Shown one piece after another: positions 1 to 6,518 of a stretch of 12,695 nucleotides of DNA. The translations under genes and the position numbers were made by a program. The notes beneath the pieces are model-generated. The model was not told the DNA's origin, did not search any database, and saw nothing but the letters and a program-made list of their open reading frames with translations. The stretch is taken from contig DRBZ01000114.1 of assembly GCA_011043895.1 (NCBI GenBank), positions 1 through 12,695 of the forward strand, in the 5' to 3' direction. This DNA is from Candidatus Cloacimonadota bacterium (GTDB lineage Bacteria; Cloacimonadota; Cloacimonadia; JGIOTU-2). Every line of letters begins with the position of its first letter. Position 1 is the stretch's first letter.

Positions 1-139
1 AATAATCATACAATTCAATCGTCCAATCGTCGTTATCATCAAAATAGATCTCGCTAAAATATGCAGTCATGATAGGATTTGAATACAAAACGAGTGTAAA
101 AGAGAAAAGTAAAAAAATCAAAATATATATTTTTTTCAT
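1..139 (-). CDS. 5' end of a secreted protein gene, truncated by the left edge
   Basis: Reading the minus strand from the ATG at 139-137 gives 46 uninterrupted codons that run off the window. The first 20 or so residues form a textbook signal peptide: MKK, a hydrophobic core rich in I, L and F, then VLYSNP with likely cleavage near residues 20-21. The mature start contains SEIYFDDNDDW, an acidic and aromatic stretch typical of secreted beta-rich proteins. A purine/GGT-rich ribosome binding site (AGGCGGTG) lies 3 bases before the ATG, and a promoter-like sequence sits further upstream. The product is presumably exported and, given the two T9SS cargo proteins in this window, may itself be T9SS cargo; that is inference because the C-terminus is not visible. 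Function unknown. Confidence 0.75.
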   Translation of the reverse strand, partial: MKKIYILIFLLFSFTLVLYSNPIMTAYFSEIYFDDNDDWTIELYDY

Positions 140-161
140 AAACACCGCCTATGTCGAGAGT

Positions 162-190
162 TATTTATATTATTATAATATTTTTGTCAA
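162..190 (-). promoter_or_regulatory. Probable sigma70-type promoter of the left-edge secreted protein gene
   Basis: On the minus strand a perfect TTGACA (190-185) is followed by very AT-rich DNA. It contains TATAAA after 15 bases (169-164) or TAAATA after 17 bases (167-162). The start codon lies about 25 bases further on. The -35 element is convincing; the exact -10 is uncertain. Confidence 0.5.
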
Positions 191-237
191 ATTTATTTGT
201 GAAAAATTATTTTGTGATTGAAATCGATCATTAATGA

Positions 238-260
238 GTGCCAAAGTTCAACTTAGGCAC
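238..260. repeat. Near-perfect 23-bp palindrome
   Basis: The arms GTGCCAAAGTT (238-248) and AACTTAGGCAC (250-260) are reverse complements except for one A/A mismatch, and a single C separates them. Followed by GAGGGG and no T run, it does not look like a terminator. It is most likely a dispersed palindromic repeat or an operator-like site. Confidence 0.6.
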
Positions 261-314
261 GAGGGGAGATTAACTGGGGTAGGTGCTGGTTCATCCTGCG
301 GAGAATATGACCTT

Positions 315-337
315 TGCGAAAGTTCCAAGCTTTCGCA
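315..337. repeat. Inverted repeat with a TGCGAAAG arm
   Basis: TGCGAAAG (315-322) and CTTTCGCA (330-337) form a perfect 8-bp stem around the 7-base loop TTCCAAG. The core resembles the TTGCGAA/TTCGCAA cores of the unit at 500-544, so the two may belong to one REP-like family. Confidence 0.6.
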
Positions 338-353
338 TAGTTCTTGTTGTATA

Positions 354-375
354 TGTCATGGAGCGGTCCATGACA
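354..375. repeat. Perfect 9-bp hairpin
   Basis: TGTCATGGA (354-362) and TCCATGACA (367-375) are exact reverse complements around the tetraloop GCGG. What follows (ACTCATATTATTT) is AT-rich but has no clean T run, so a terminator role is possible but weak. It lies only 17 bases from the preceding palindrome. Confidence 0.6.
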
Positions 376-463
376 ACTCATATTATTTATTAATAGAAAC
401 CTTCCGGATTGTTTTTGTGTCAAGTTTGAGTGGTGCAAATGAATGTGAAAAGCAAAATTCCAC

Positions 464-492
464 CACGAAAAACACGAAAAAGCACAAAAAAG
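464..492. repeat. Three-unit A-rich tandem array
   Basis: CACGAAAAA (464-472), CACGAAAAAG (473-482) and CACAAAAAAG (483-492) are consecutive near-identical 9-10 bp units. The 6-bp inverted repeat GTGGTG (430-435) / CACCAC (461-466) brackets the sequence just before. Arrays of CACGAA-type units are, to my knowledge, common intergenic repeats in environmental bacterial genomes. Confidence 0.5.
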
Positions 493-499
493 AGATCCA

Positions 500-544
500 A
501 ACCTTGCGAACGGTTGAACGAATGTGAGACCTTCGCAATGGTTT
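500..544. repeat. Compound palindrome with TTGCGAA/TTCGCAA cores
   Basis: The left arm AACCTTGCGAACGGTT (500-515) and right arm GACCTTCGCAATGGTTT (528-544) are imperfect reverse complements around a 12-base spacer. The left arm is itself partly self-complementary. This is the architecture of REP/BIME-type elements. It shares its core with the hairpin at 315-337. Confidence 0.5.
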
Positions 545-583
545 ACAACAGGAAAGTCTTGTAAAATAGCTGACTAATTCCCC

Positions 584-599
584 ATTCTTGACAAAGAAT
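584..599 (+). promoter_or_regulatory. Candidate promoter -35 region / inverted repeat before gltX
   Basis: A perfect TTGACA (588-593) lies 53 bases before the gltX start. It sits inside an inverted repeat, ATTCTT (584-589) / AAGAAT (594-599). The same ATTCTTGACAA string recurs before the secreted-protein gene at 10781. No good -10 is found at 16-18 bases; TATAAA (616-621) is 22 bases away, so promoter assignment is tentative. As the only candidate upstream of the six-gene run, it may drive the operon. Confidence 0.35.
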
Positions 600-646
600 C
601 AGTATCTCACGTTTCTATAAAAAAAATCAACAAAGGAACATTGTTT

Positions 647-2095
647 ATGTCATCACCAAAAAATTCAGAAATTCGCGTACGTTTTGCTCCAAGTCCCACA
701 GGTTTCCTGCATGTGGGCGGACTGCGTACCGCACTCTTCAACTACCTTTTCGCCCGAAAAAATAATGGCTCCTTCGTGCTCCGCATCGAGGATACTGACC
801 GCAAACGTTATATTCCCGGTGCGCAGGAAAATCTCATCAATACATTTAAACAGATGGGGCTTGATTACGATGAAGGTCCTGTGATAGGCGGAAACTTTGG
901 TCCCTATATCCAATCCGAACGGACTGAGCATTATCAAAAATACGCTCAAGAACTCATCGATAAGGGTGCTGCGTATTACTGCTTCTGTACAGAAAAGCGT
1001 CTGAACAAACTTCGGGATGAAGCACGCCAGCGCAATGAGACGGTCATGTATGATGGTGCCTGCCGAAATCTATCACAGGAAGAAGTGCAGAAGAAACTTG
1101 CTGATAATGTACCCCATGTAGTCCGACTGAAGATACCCAAAGAAGGAACAACTGTATTTTATGATGTTGTGCGCGAACGAGTGGAAGTTGAGAACGCATT
1201 GGTAGATGACCAGGTGATCATAAAATCGGATGGATTTCCTACGTACCATCTTGCAAATGTGGTGGATGATCATCTAATGAAAATCAGCCATGTGATACGT
1301 GGTGAAGAGTGGCTCATCAGTGTGCCGAAGCATATTTTTATGTATGAATCTCTCGGATGGAAAGTGCCGAAATTTGTGCATTTACCCCTTCTTCTCAATC
1401 CTGATAAAACAAAACTCAGCAAACGACAGGGTGATGTGGCAGTCGAGGATTATCTTGCAAAAGGATACTTACCCGAAGCGCTCATCAACTTCGTGGCAAT
1501 ACTCGGCTGGCATGCAAAAGAGGACAGAGAACTTTACACACTCGACGAACTTGTTAAAGTATTTTCTCTCAAGCGCATCAGCAAATCCGGCGCAGTTTTT
1601 GATGTAGAGAAGCTCAACTGGATGAACGGTTGGTATCTGCGAAATCTCAGTCTGGACTATATCGCAGAAAAAGCAAAATCCTATTTCGAAGAAGCCGGGC
1701 TCGATGTTTCCAATACAGAAAAATATCTCAAGGTAGTCGATAATGCCCGTAATCGCTCTGCAACGATACCTGAGATGATAACTCATTCCGAGATGTTCTA
1801 TAATGACCTGGAATTCTCAGATAAACATAAAAAGATCACCAACACTGAAGTCGCAAAAAGACTCTATGAATTTTGGATTGAGAAGCTTGAATCAACTGAT
1901 GATCTGTCCGAAGAATTCATCAAAATGTTAATAAAAGAGACAACTGAAAAACTTGGACTTAAAGGCAAGGATCTCTATTTTCCACTTCGTCTGGCACTTT
2001 TTGGCGATGTGCACGGACCGGACATTCCTATGATTGTTGACATTCTTGGTAGAGAAGAGGTAATTGCACGCCTGAATAGCATTTTGCACAGATAG
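647..2095 (+). CDS. gltX: Glutamyl-tRNA synthetase
   Basis: This class I aminoacyl-tRNA synthetase attaches glutamate to tRNA-Glu in the cytoplasm. The 482-residue length is normal for bacterial GluRS. The HIGH-type signature is PSPTGFLHVGG at about residues 15-25 and the KMSKS-type loop is KLSKR at 256-260. LRIEDTDRKR at 45-54 is the conserved Glu-binding segment. C112, C114, Y135 and C139 (CFC ... YDGACR) match the zinc-binding pattern of the E. coli-type enzyme. The C-terminal anticodon-binding helices follow. I chose ATG 647 because AAAGGA at 632-637 sits 9 bases before it; an in-frame TTG at 641 lies only 3 bases from that site. The stop is 14 bases before glnS, so co-transcription is likely. 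Whether it is discriminating or also charges tRNA-Gln cannot be read by eye, but the adjacent glnS makes misacylation unnecessary. Confidence 0.97.
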   Translation: MSSPKNSEIRVRFAPSPTGFLHVGGLRTALFNYLFARKNNGSFVLRIEDTDRKRYIPGAQENLINTFKQMGLDYDEGPVIGGNFGPYIQSERTEHYQKYAQELIDKGAAYYCFCTEKRLNKLRDEARQRNETVMYDGACRNLSQEEVQKKLADNVPHVVRLKIPKEGTTVFYDVVRERVEVENALVDDQVIIKSDGFPTYHLANVVDDHLMKISHVIRGEEWLISVPKHIFMYESLGWKVPKFVHLPLLLNPDKTKLSKRQGDVAVEDYLAKGYLPEALINFVAILGWHAKEDRELYTLDELVKVFSLKRISKSGAVFDVEKLNWMNGWYLRNLSLDYIAEKAKSYFEEAGLDVSNTEKYLKVVDNARNRSATIPEMITHSEMFYNDLEFSDKHKKITNTEVAKRLYEFWIEKLESTDDLSEEFIKMLIKETTEKLGLKGKDLYFPLRLALFGDVHGPDIPMIVDILGREEVIARLNSILHR

Positions 2096-2109
2096 CCCAG
2101 AGGAACACA

Positions 2110-3834
2110 ATGGATGATAAAAAGATAAAAGAAATTCTGGAACACAATGCTGAGAACAAATCTCCGGATTTTATTCGTCAGATCATTGAAGAAGATCGAG
2201 CAGAAGGCAAGCATGAAGGCCGTGTTCACACACGCTTTCCTCCGGAACCGAATGGTTATCTTCACATCGGGCATGCCAAAGCGATCTGCCTGAATTACGG
2301 CATTGCAGTACAATACAATGGAAAATTCAATCTTCGCTTTGACGACACCAATCCCATAAAGGAAGAAACCCGCTACGTCGATGCCATCATCGAGGACATG
2401 AAATGGCTTGGCACCAACTGGGAAGATCGGCTTTTCTATGCTTCGGATTATTTCCAGACCTTGTTCGAATACGCGATCAAACTTATCAAAAAAGGAAGCG
2501 CGTATGTTGATGATCTCTCTGCTGATGAAATTCGCGAATACCGGGGCACGCTGACTAAACCCGGAAAGAATAGCCCCTATCGCAATCGTTCTGTCGAAGA
2601 GAATCTCGATTTGTTTGAACGAATGAAGAACGGCGAATTCGCAGACGGAGAAAAAACACTTCGTGCTAAGATCGATATGGCTCATCCAAACATGAATATG
2701 CGAGATCCGGTCATGTACCGCATTCTGCACAAAGAACATCATCGAACAGGAGATGCCTGGTGTATTTATCCAACCTATGACTTCACCCATGGGCAATCAG
2801 ACTCGATCGAACGAATCACCTACTCGCTGTGTTCGATTGAATTCGAGAATCATAGACCGCTTTACAACTGGTTTATTAAAGAGCTGGAGATCTTTCCATC
2901 CCGACAGATCGAATTCGCACGGCTGAATCTCTCATACACTGTTTTGAGTAAGAGAAAACTCATCACGCTGGTTGAAAACGGCTATGTGGATGGCTGGGAT
3001 GATCCCAGAATGCCGACAATATCAGGACTTCGTCGAAGAGGATATACTGCAGAATCTATCTGGGATTTTCTGGATAGGATCGGCGTGGCAAAGAATGATA
3101 ATCTTGTTGACTATGCCCTGCTCGAACATTGCGTCCGCCAGGAACTTAACAAGACTGCGAATCGTTACATGGCAGTACTCAAACCATTGAAGGTGGTTAT
3201 AGAAAATTATCCCAAAGATGAAGTTGAGATGCTTGAAGCTGTGAATAATCCCGAAGACGAATTTGCAGGTACAAGGAACATTCCCTTCAGCAGAGAACTG
3301 TATATCGAAAGAGACGATTTCATGGAAGATCCGCCAAAGAAATTCTACCGCCTTGCTCCCGGTAGGGAAGTACGTCTTCGCTATGCCTATTTCCTCAAAT
3401 GTAATGATGTCATCAAAAATGAAAACGGAGATGTCATCGAACTCCGTTGCACCTACGATCCAGCAACAAAAGGTGGTTCAGCTCCTGATGGAAGAAAGGT
3501 GAAAGCTACCTTGCACTGGGTTTCTGCAAAGCATGCAATCGACGCTGAAGTGCGGCTCTATGACAAACTGTTCATAAAGGAAAATCCAAACGAAACTCCC
3601 GAAGGTGAAGATTTTACAGCAAATATAAATCCTCACTCCCTCGAAGTGCTTAATAATTCCAAGCTTGAACCTGCTCTTGCAGAGATAGGTGAGAATGAAA
3701 GAGTCCAGTTTGAACGCAAAGGATATTTCTGTATTGACTCAAGATACACCACTCCTGAACATCCGGTTTTCAACCGAACTGTGTCTCTTCGTGACGAATG
3801 GTCCAAGATCAAAAAGGCGATGAAGAAGGAGTAA
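2110..3834 (+). CDS. glnS: Glutaminyl-tRNA synthetase
   Basis: This class I synthetase charges tRNA-Gln directly with glutamine. The 574-residue product is slightly longer than the E. coli enzyme (554). The HIGH motif is PPEPNGYLHIGH at about residues 44-55, and the signature loop VLSKRKL at 278-284 corresponds to VMSKRKL in E. coli. RFDDTNP follows the first motif, as in GlnRS rather than GluRS. The C-terminal half has the two anticodon-binding beta-barrel regions (for example FYRLAPGREVRLRYAY near residue 415), with no extra C-terminal fusion. AGAGGA at 2099-2104 precedes the ATG by 5 bases. It sits between gltX (14-base gap) and the GNAT gene (1-base gap). GlnRS is patchily distributed in bacteria and is considered to derive from eukaryotes by transfer; other lineages make Gln-tRNA by GatCAB amidation. 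Confidence 0.97.
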   Translation: MDDKKIKEILEHNAENKSPDFIRQIIEEDRAEGKHEGRVHTRFPPEPNGYLHIGHAKAICLNYGIAVQYNGKFNLRFDDTNPIKEETRYVDAIIEDMKWLGTNWEDRLFYASDYFQTLFEYAIKLIKKGSAYVDDLSADEIREYRGTLTKPGKNSPYRNRSVEENLDLFERMKNGEFADGEKTLRAKIDMAHPNMNMRDPVMYRILHKEHHRTGDAWCIYPTYDFTHGQSDSIERITYSLCSIEFENHRPLYNWFIKELEIFPSRQIEFARLNLSYTVLSKRKLITLVENGYVDGWDDPRMPTISGLRRRGYTAESIWDFLDRIGVAKNDNLVDYALLEHCVRQELNKTANRYMAVLKPLKVVIENYPKDEVEMLEAVNNPEDEFAGTRNIPFSRELYIERDDFMEDPPKKFYRLAPGREVRLRYAYFLKCNDVIKNENGDVIELRCTYDPATKGGSAPDGRKVKATLHWVSAKHAIDAEVRLYDKLFIKENPNETPEGEDFTANINPHSLEVLNNSKLEPALAEIGENERVQFERKGYFCIDSRYTTPEHPVFNRTVSLRDEWSKIKKAMKKE

Positions 3835-3835
3835 A

Positions 3836-4408
3836 ATGAAATATTTCAAAAAACTCGTTGGGGAAAAATGCTATCTTTCACCCATTAACCTGGAAGATGC
3901 TCCGCAATATTCCGAATGGTTGAGCAATATTGATATAGGTTTGAGTTTGGAAATATTTCATACCCAGTTGAGTGTGAGGAAAGAGGAGCAGATACTACAG
4001 AATATGATCGACAGGAATGAATACATTTTTGCAATAGTTGATCTTACCACGAATACGCTTATCGGGAATTGCGGATTGCATAATGTCCATCATATTAACG
4101 GACTTGCCGAGTTTGGCATTTTTCTTGGTAACGAAGAATATCGCGGAAAAGGATATGCAAAGGAAGCAACCAACCTCATTCTCGATTTTGGATTCAATAT
4201 ACTTAACCTTCATGCTATCCACCTCAGGGTGTATGAATTTAACAAACGAGCTCATAAACTGTATGAAAGTGTCGGCTTCAAAAAAACCGGATTGTTCCGG
4301 CAGGCAAAAGCCATTGGAAAGAAAAGATACGATGTGCTGATAATGGATATCCTGGCAGATGAATACCAGGGTGTATATGTTCGGGATAAGATCGACACAA
4401 TGACATAA
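3836..4408 (+). CDS. GNAT-family N-acetyltransferase (RimJ/RimL type)
   Basis: The 190-residue protein has the full GNAT fold. The N-terminal strand-helix (GEKCYLSPINLEDAPQYSEW) resembles RimJ/RimL-like members. The acetyl-CoA pyrophosphate-binding motif A is R103-G-K-G106-Y-A-K-E-A, preceded by the strand AEFGIFLGNEEY. The late motif NKRAHKLYESVGFKKTG is the usual motif B with its conserved Tyr and Gly-Phe. It should transfer acetyl from acetyl-CoA to a primary amine, such as a protein N-terminus, nucleotide sugar or small molecule; the substrate cannot be told from sequence. The ATG is one base after the glnS stop, and its ribosome binding site (AAGGAG) lies within the end of glnS, so translation is probably coupled. 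Start and family are firm; physiological role is unknown. Confidence 0.9.
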   Translation: MKYFKKLVGEKCYLSPINLEDAPQYSEWLSNIDIGLSLEIFHTQLSVRKEEQILQNMIDRNEYIFAIVDLTTNTLIGNCGLHNVHHINGLAEFGIFLGNEEYRGKGYAKEATNLILDFGFNILNLHAIHLRVYEFNKRAHKLYESVGFKKTGLFRQAKAIGKKRYDVLIMDILADEYQGVYVRDKIDTMT

Positions 4409-4419
4409 GAGAGGTTCTT

Positions 4420-5235
4420 ATGGATCTATATAAAAGTCTGTGTAAAAATTTGATTGCCATCGATAATGAACTGAGATCAAAGGATCAGGTGCTTCATAAG
4501 ATAGCAGCGATGGCAGCTACATGTCCACTTCTCAAGAATTTCGATGCGCAAACTCTCTATGATAAATTGCTGGAGCGTGAGGAGTTGCACTCAACAGGAA
4601 TCGGGCATGAGATCGCACTCCCGCACTGTTCACTTGAAAAACTGGAAGATTTTGTGATTGGCTTGCTTGTAGTACCAGCGGGTGTGGACTTTCAAGCAAT
4701 AGATAAAAAACCCGTGAAACTCTTTGTTGTCATCTTTGCTCCAAAGGACAAACGGAATGAGCACATCAGCTATCTGGCTCGAATCTCTCAGATACTTCAA
4801 TCAAAAGAAACAGTCGATGAACTCATCAACGAGAAAAATCCAGTTGCACTTTATGACATTTTTTTCAAGCACATCGCAGTTCGTGAAGAATCCTTCCAGC
4901 AGGAGATCGAAAATACACTTTTCCATGTCTTTGTTCAGATTGAAGATAAATTCGAGGACATCCTACAGATATTTTCCGAGCTTCCAGAATCCCACACGTC
5001 TGTTCTTGATGCCAACAATCCGGGGTACTACCTGCACTCAGTTCCGCTCTTTGCAAGCTTCTGGAATGAAAATGAGACCGGATTCAATAAGATCATCATC
5101 GGTGTGATACCGAAGAAACTTGCTAATGATGTACTCCGACAGGTAAAAGCAGTGATCAATAACCTGAAGAACAAGGATGGCATTTTGGTCATTACCAATG
5201 ATGTAACCTACTTTATGGGCAGTTTAAGTAAATAA
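4420..5235 (+). CDS. PTS EIIA (fructose/Ntr-type) domain fused to a PII-like C-terminal domain
   Basis: Residues 1 to about 150 form a PTS EIIA type-2 domain. The signature GIGHEIALPH places the phosphorylatable histidine at H69, followed by the usual core (LLVVPAGVDF, KLFVVIFAPKD, HISYLARISQIL). No EIIB or EIIC domain follows, so this resembles a regulatory EIIA (EIIANtr-like) rather than a sugar permease subunit. Residues about 165-271 read as beta-alpha-beta-(loop)-beta-alpha-beta: LFHVFVQI, EDILQIFSEL, HTSVLD, a 25-residue loop, FNKIIIGVI, a helix from KLANDVL, then DGILVITNDV. That is the order of PII/GlnB-like ferredoxin folds; this second assignment is structural inference. GAGAGG at 4409-4414 lies 5 bases before the ATG. 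The antiporter gene starts 2 bases after the stop, suggesting the protein senses PTS phosphorylation or a small ligand and controls the antiporter. Confidence 0.85.
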   Translation: MDLYKSLCKNLIAIDNELRSKDQVLHKIAAMAATCPLLKNFDAQTLYDKLLEREELHSTGIGHEIALPHCSLEKLEDFVIGLLVVPAGVDFQAIDKKPVKLFVVIFAPKDKRNEHISYLARISQILQSKETVDELINEKNPVALYDIFFKHIAVREESFQQEIENTLFHVFVQIEDKFEDILQIFSELPESHTSVLDANNPGYYLHSVPLFASFWNENETGFNKIIIGVIPKKLANDVLRQVKAVINNLKNKDGILVITNDVTYFMGSLSK

Positions 5236-5237
5236 TT

Positions 5238-6518
5238 ATGAACGGAATTCAACAGTTCTTCCAGCAAAATCCTCTACCCACACTTACGGTCATAGGGCTC
5301 ATTGCAATAGTCAGTTTTTACTTTGGTAAGCTCTCCAAGTTGATACGTTTGCCACTTATTATCGGTTATATGTTTCTGGGTGTACTGATAGGACCATCAT
5401 TTCTCAATCTATTCTCTTCTACAATTCAGAACCAACTTTCTTTTATCACAGAAATCGCACTCGGTTTCGTTGCGCTCAGTATCGGGCTGGAACTCAAATT
5501 TAGCGATCTGAAAAAACAGGGTGCTGGCATCATCTGGATCATTTTTGCAGAATCTTTTGGTGCATTTATACTTGTCTTTTTTGCAGTCTGGCTGGTAACC
5601 GGCAATCTCCCATTAGCGCTCATCTTTGGCTCTATCGCTCCTGCAAGTGCACCCGCTGGAACTGTAGCGGTGATAAGAGAATACAGAGCTAAAGGTAATC
5701 TAACCAAAGCTCTTTATGCAGTGGTGGGTTTTGATGATGGACTTGGTATTATCATTTTTGGATTTGCAACTGCTATTGCCAAGAATATTCTGATGCACCA
5801 GACCGGTACTGCATCAGGGGGGATTGTAGGACTTTTCCTGTTGCCACTTAAGGAGATCGCACTTAGTATCATTATCGGATTAGCTGTTAGCACACTATTC
5901 TGCCTTCTGGTTCGAAAGCTGAAAAGTACAGGTGACTATTTTATCCATATTTTTGGTGTAGTATTATTTATGGTTGGACTCTCCCATGCGCTCCACCTTT
6001 CATTAATCCTTACGAATATGACGGCAGGAATCATTGTCATTAATACACAGCGTTTCAATTTGATAGAGATGATGCATAAAGAGATGATGAACATCATGCC
6101 GCTTCTGTTCGTGCTGTTTTTCACGCTTGCAGGGACAAATCTGCATATTTCTGCTCTACCCTCTCTTGGCTTATTAGGGATTGTATACATCATTGCGCGA
6201 TCTGCTGGATTGATTGGAGGTTCCCGACTGGGAGCATTGTTTGGTAATGTCTCTGTAAATGTTCGGAAATATCTTGGCTTAGGTATTCTGTCTCAGGCAG
6301 GGGTTGCAATCGGTCTTTCTCTTATTGTTAAGCAGGATTTCTCAGGACTTGGCAAGATGGTAACTACGGCAAAGGATATCATGATACCAAGCGGAGATCT
6401 CGTAGGAGGAATGGTCATCACTGTTATCACCGCTACCTGCATCTTCTTTGAGATTATCGGTCCCATCCTCACAAAAGTTGCGCTAACAAAAGCTGGTGAG
6501 ATCTCTAAAGATGAATAA
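5238..6518 (+). CDS. CPA2-family cation:proton antiporter
   Basis: This integral membrane exchanger of 426 residues has about 13 hydrophobic segments (first near 14-31, last near 392-416). The motif LPLIIGYMFLGVLIGP (38-53) and FVALSIGLELKFSDL (77-91) are typical of CPA2/KefB/NapA-like antiporters. The core ion-binding region has SAPAGTVAVI (137-146) followed by GFDDGLGIIIFG with adjacent Asp166 and Asp167. In this superfamily two acidic residues at that position mark electrogenic exchangers (NhaA/NapA-like), whereas KefC has Gln-Asp. It should therefore move Na+ or K+ against protons; ion specificity is not readable. The protein ends soon after the last membrane segment and has no TrkA-N/RCK domain, unlike KefB/KefC, so regulation may come from the EIIA/PII-like protein encoded 2 bases upstream. 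No strong ribosome binding site is seen, which points to translational coupling. Confidence 0.92.
   Translation: MNGIQQFFQQNPLPTLTVIGLIAIVSFYFGKLSKLIRLPLIIGYMFLGVLIGPSFLNLFSSTIQNQLSFITEIALGFVALSIGLELKFSDLKKQGAGIIWIIFAESFGAFILVFFAVWLVTGNLPLALIFGSIAPASAPAGTVAVIREYRAKGNLTKALYAVVGFDDGLGIIIFGFATAIAKNILMHQTGTASGGIVGLFLLPLKEIALSIIIGLAVSTLFCLLVRKLKSTGDYFIHIFGVVLFMVGLSHALHLSLILTNMTAGIIVINTQRFNLIEMMHKEMMNIMPLLFVLFFTLAGTNLHISALPSLGLLGIVYIIARSAGLIGGSRLGALFGNVSVNVRKYLGLGILSQAGVAIGLSLIVKQDFSGLGKMVTTAKDIMIPSGDLVGGMVITVITATCIFFEIIGPILTKVALTKAGEISKDE

Larger units (their letters stand above)
140..646. other. Divergent intergenic region rich in palindromes
   Basis: This 507-base stretch separates the left-edge minus-strand gene from gltX. 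I see no credible gene in it. The one plus-strand ORF (234-527) runs straight through the palindromes and an A-rich array and looks like no protein I know. The region holds the minus-strand promoter (162-190), four palindromic units (238-260, 315-337, 354-375, 500-544), a short tandem array (464-492) and a TTGACA with flanking inverted repeat ahead of gltX (584-599). The density of palindromes suggests relics of interspersed repeats rather than a single regulatory site. Confidence 0.6.

Noticed and set aside
354..385. Terminator at the 9-bp hairpin
   Set aside because: The stem is good but the downstream sequence is ACTCATATT, not a T run, and no gene on the plus strand ends before it.
464..492. 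CRISPR-like array
   Set aside because: Units are only 9-10 bp, contiguous without spacers, and just three in number.
234..527. 97-codon plus-strand ORF in the intergenic region
   Set aside because: It reads through three palindromes and an A-rich tandem array, has no ribosome binding site, and its product has repeat-derived composition with no recognisable family.
641..649. TTG start for gltX at 641
   Set aside because: The ribosome binding site AAAGGA at 632-637 is only 3 bases from it but 9 bases from ATG 647, and the family alignment needs nothing before the ATG.
1975..2796. 273-codon minus-strand ORF
   Set aside because: It is antisense to the gltX end and most of the glnS start, both unmistakable genes. 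Its product is Phe/Ile-rich shadow coding with no domain.
6496..6510. GTG start for holB at 6496
   Set aside because: ATG 6511 forms the common ATGAATAA stop-start overlap with the antiporter gene and has a better-placed GGTGAG. The extra residues (MRSLK) add nothing conserved.
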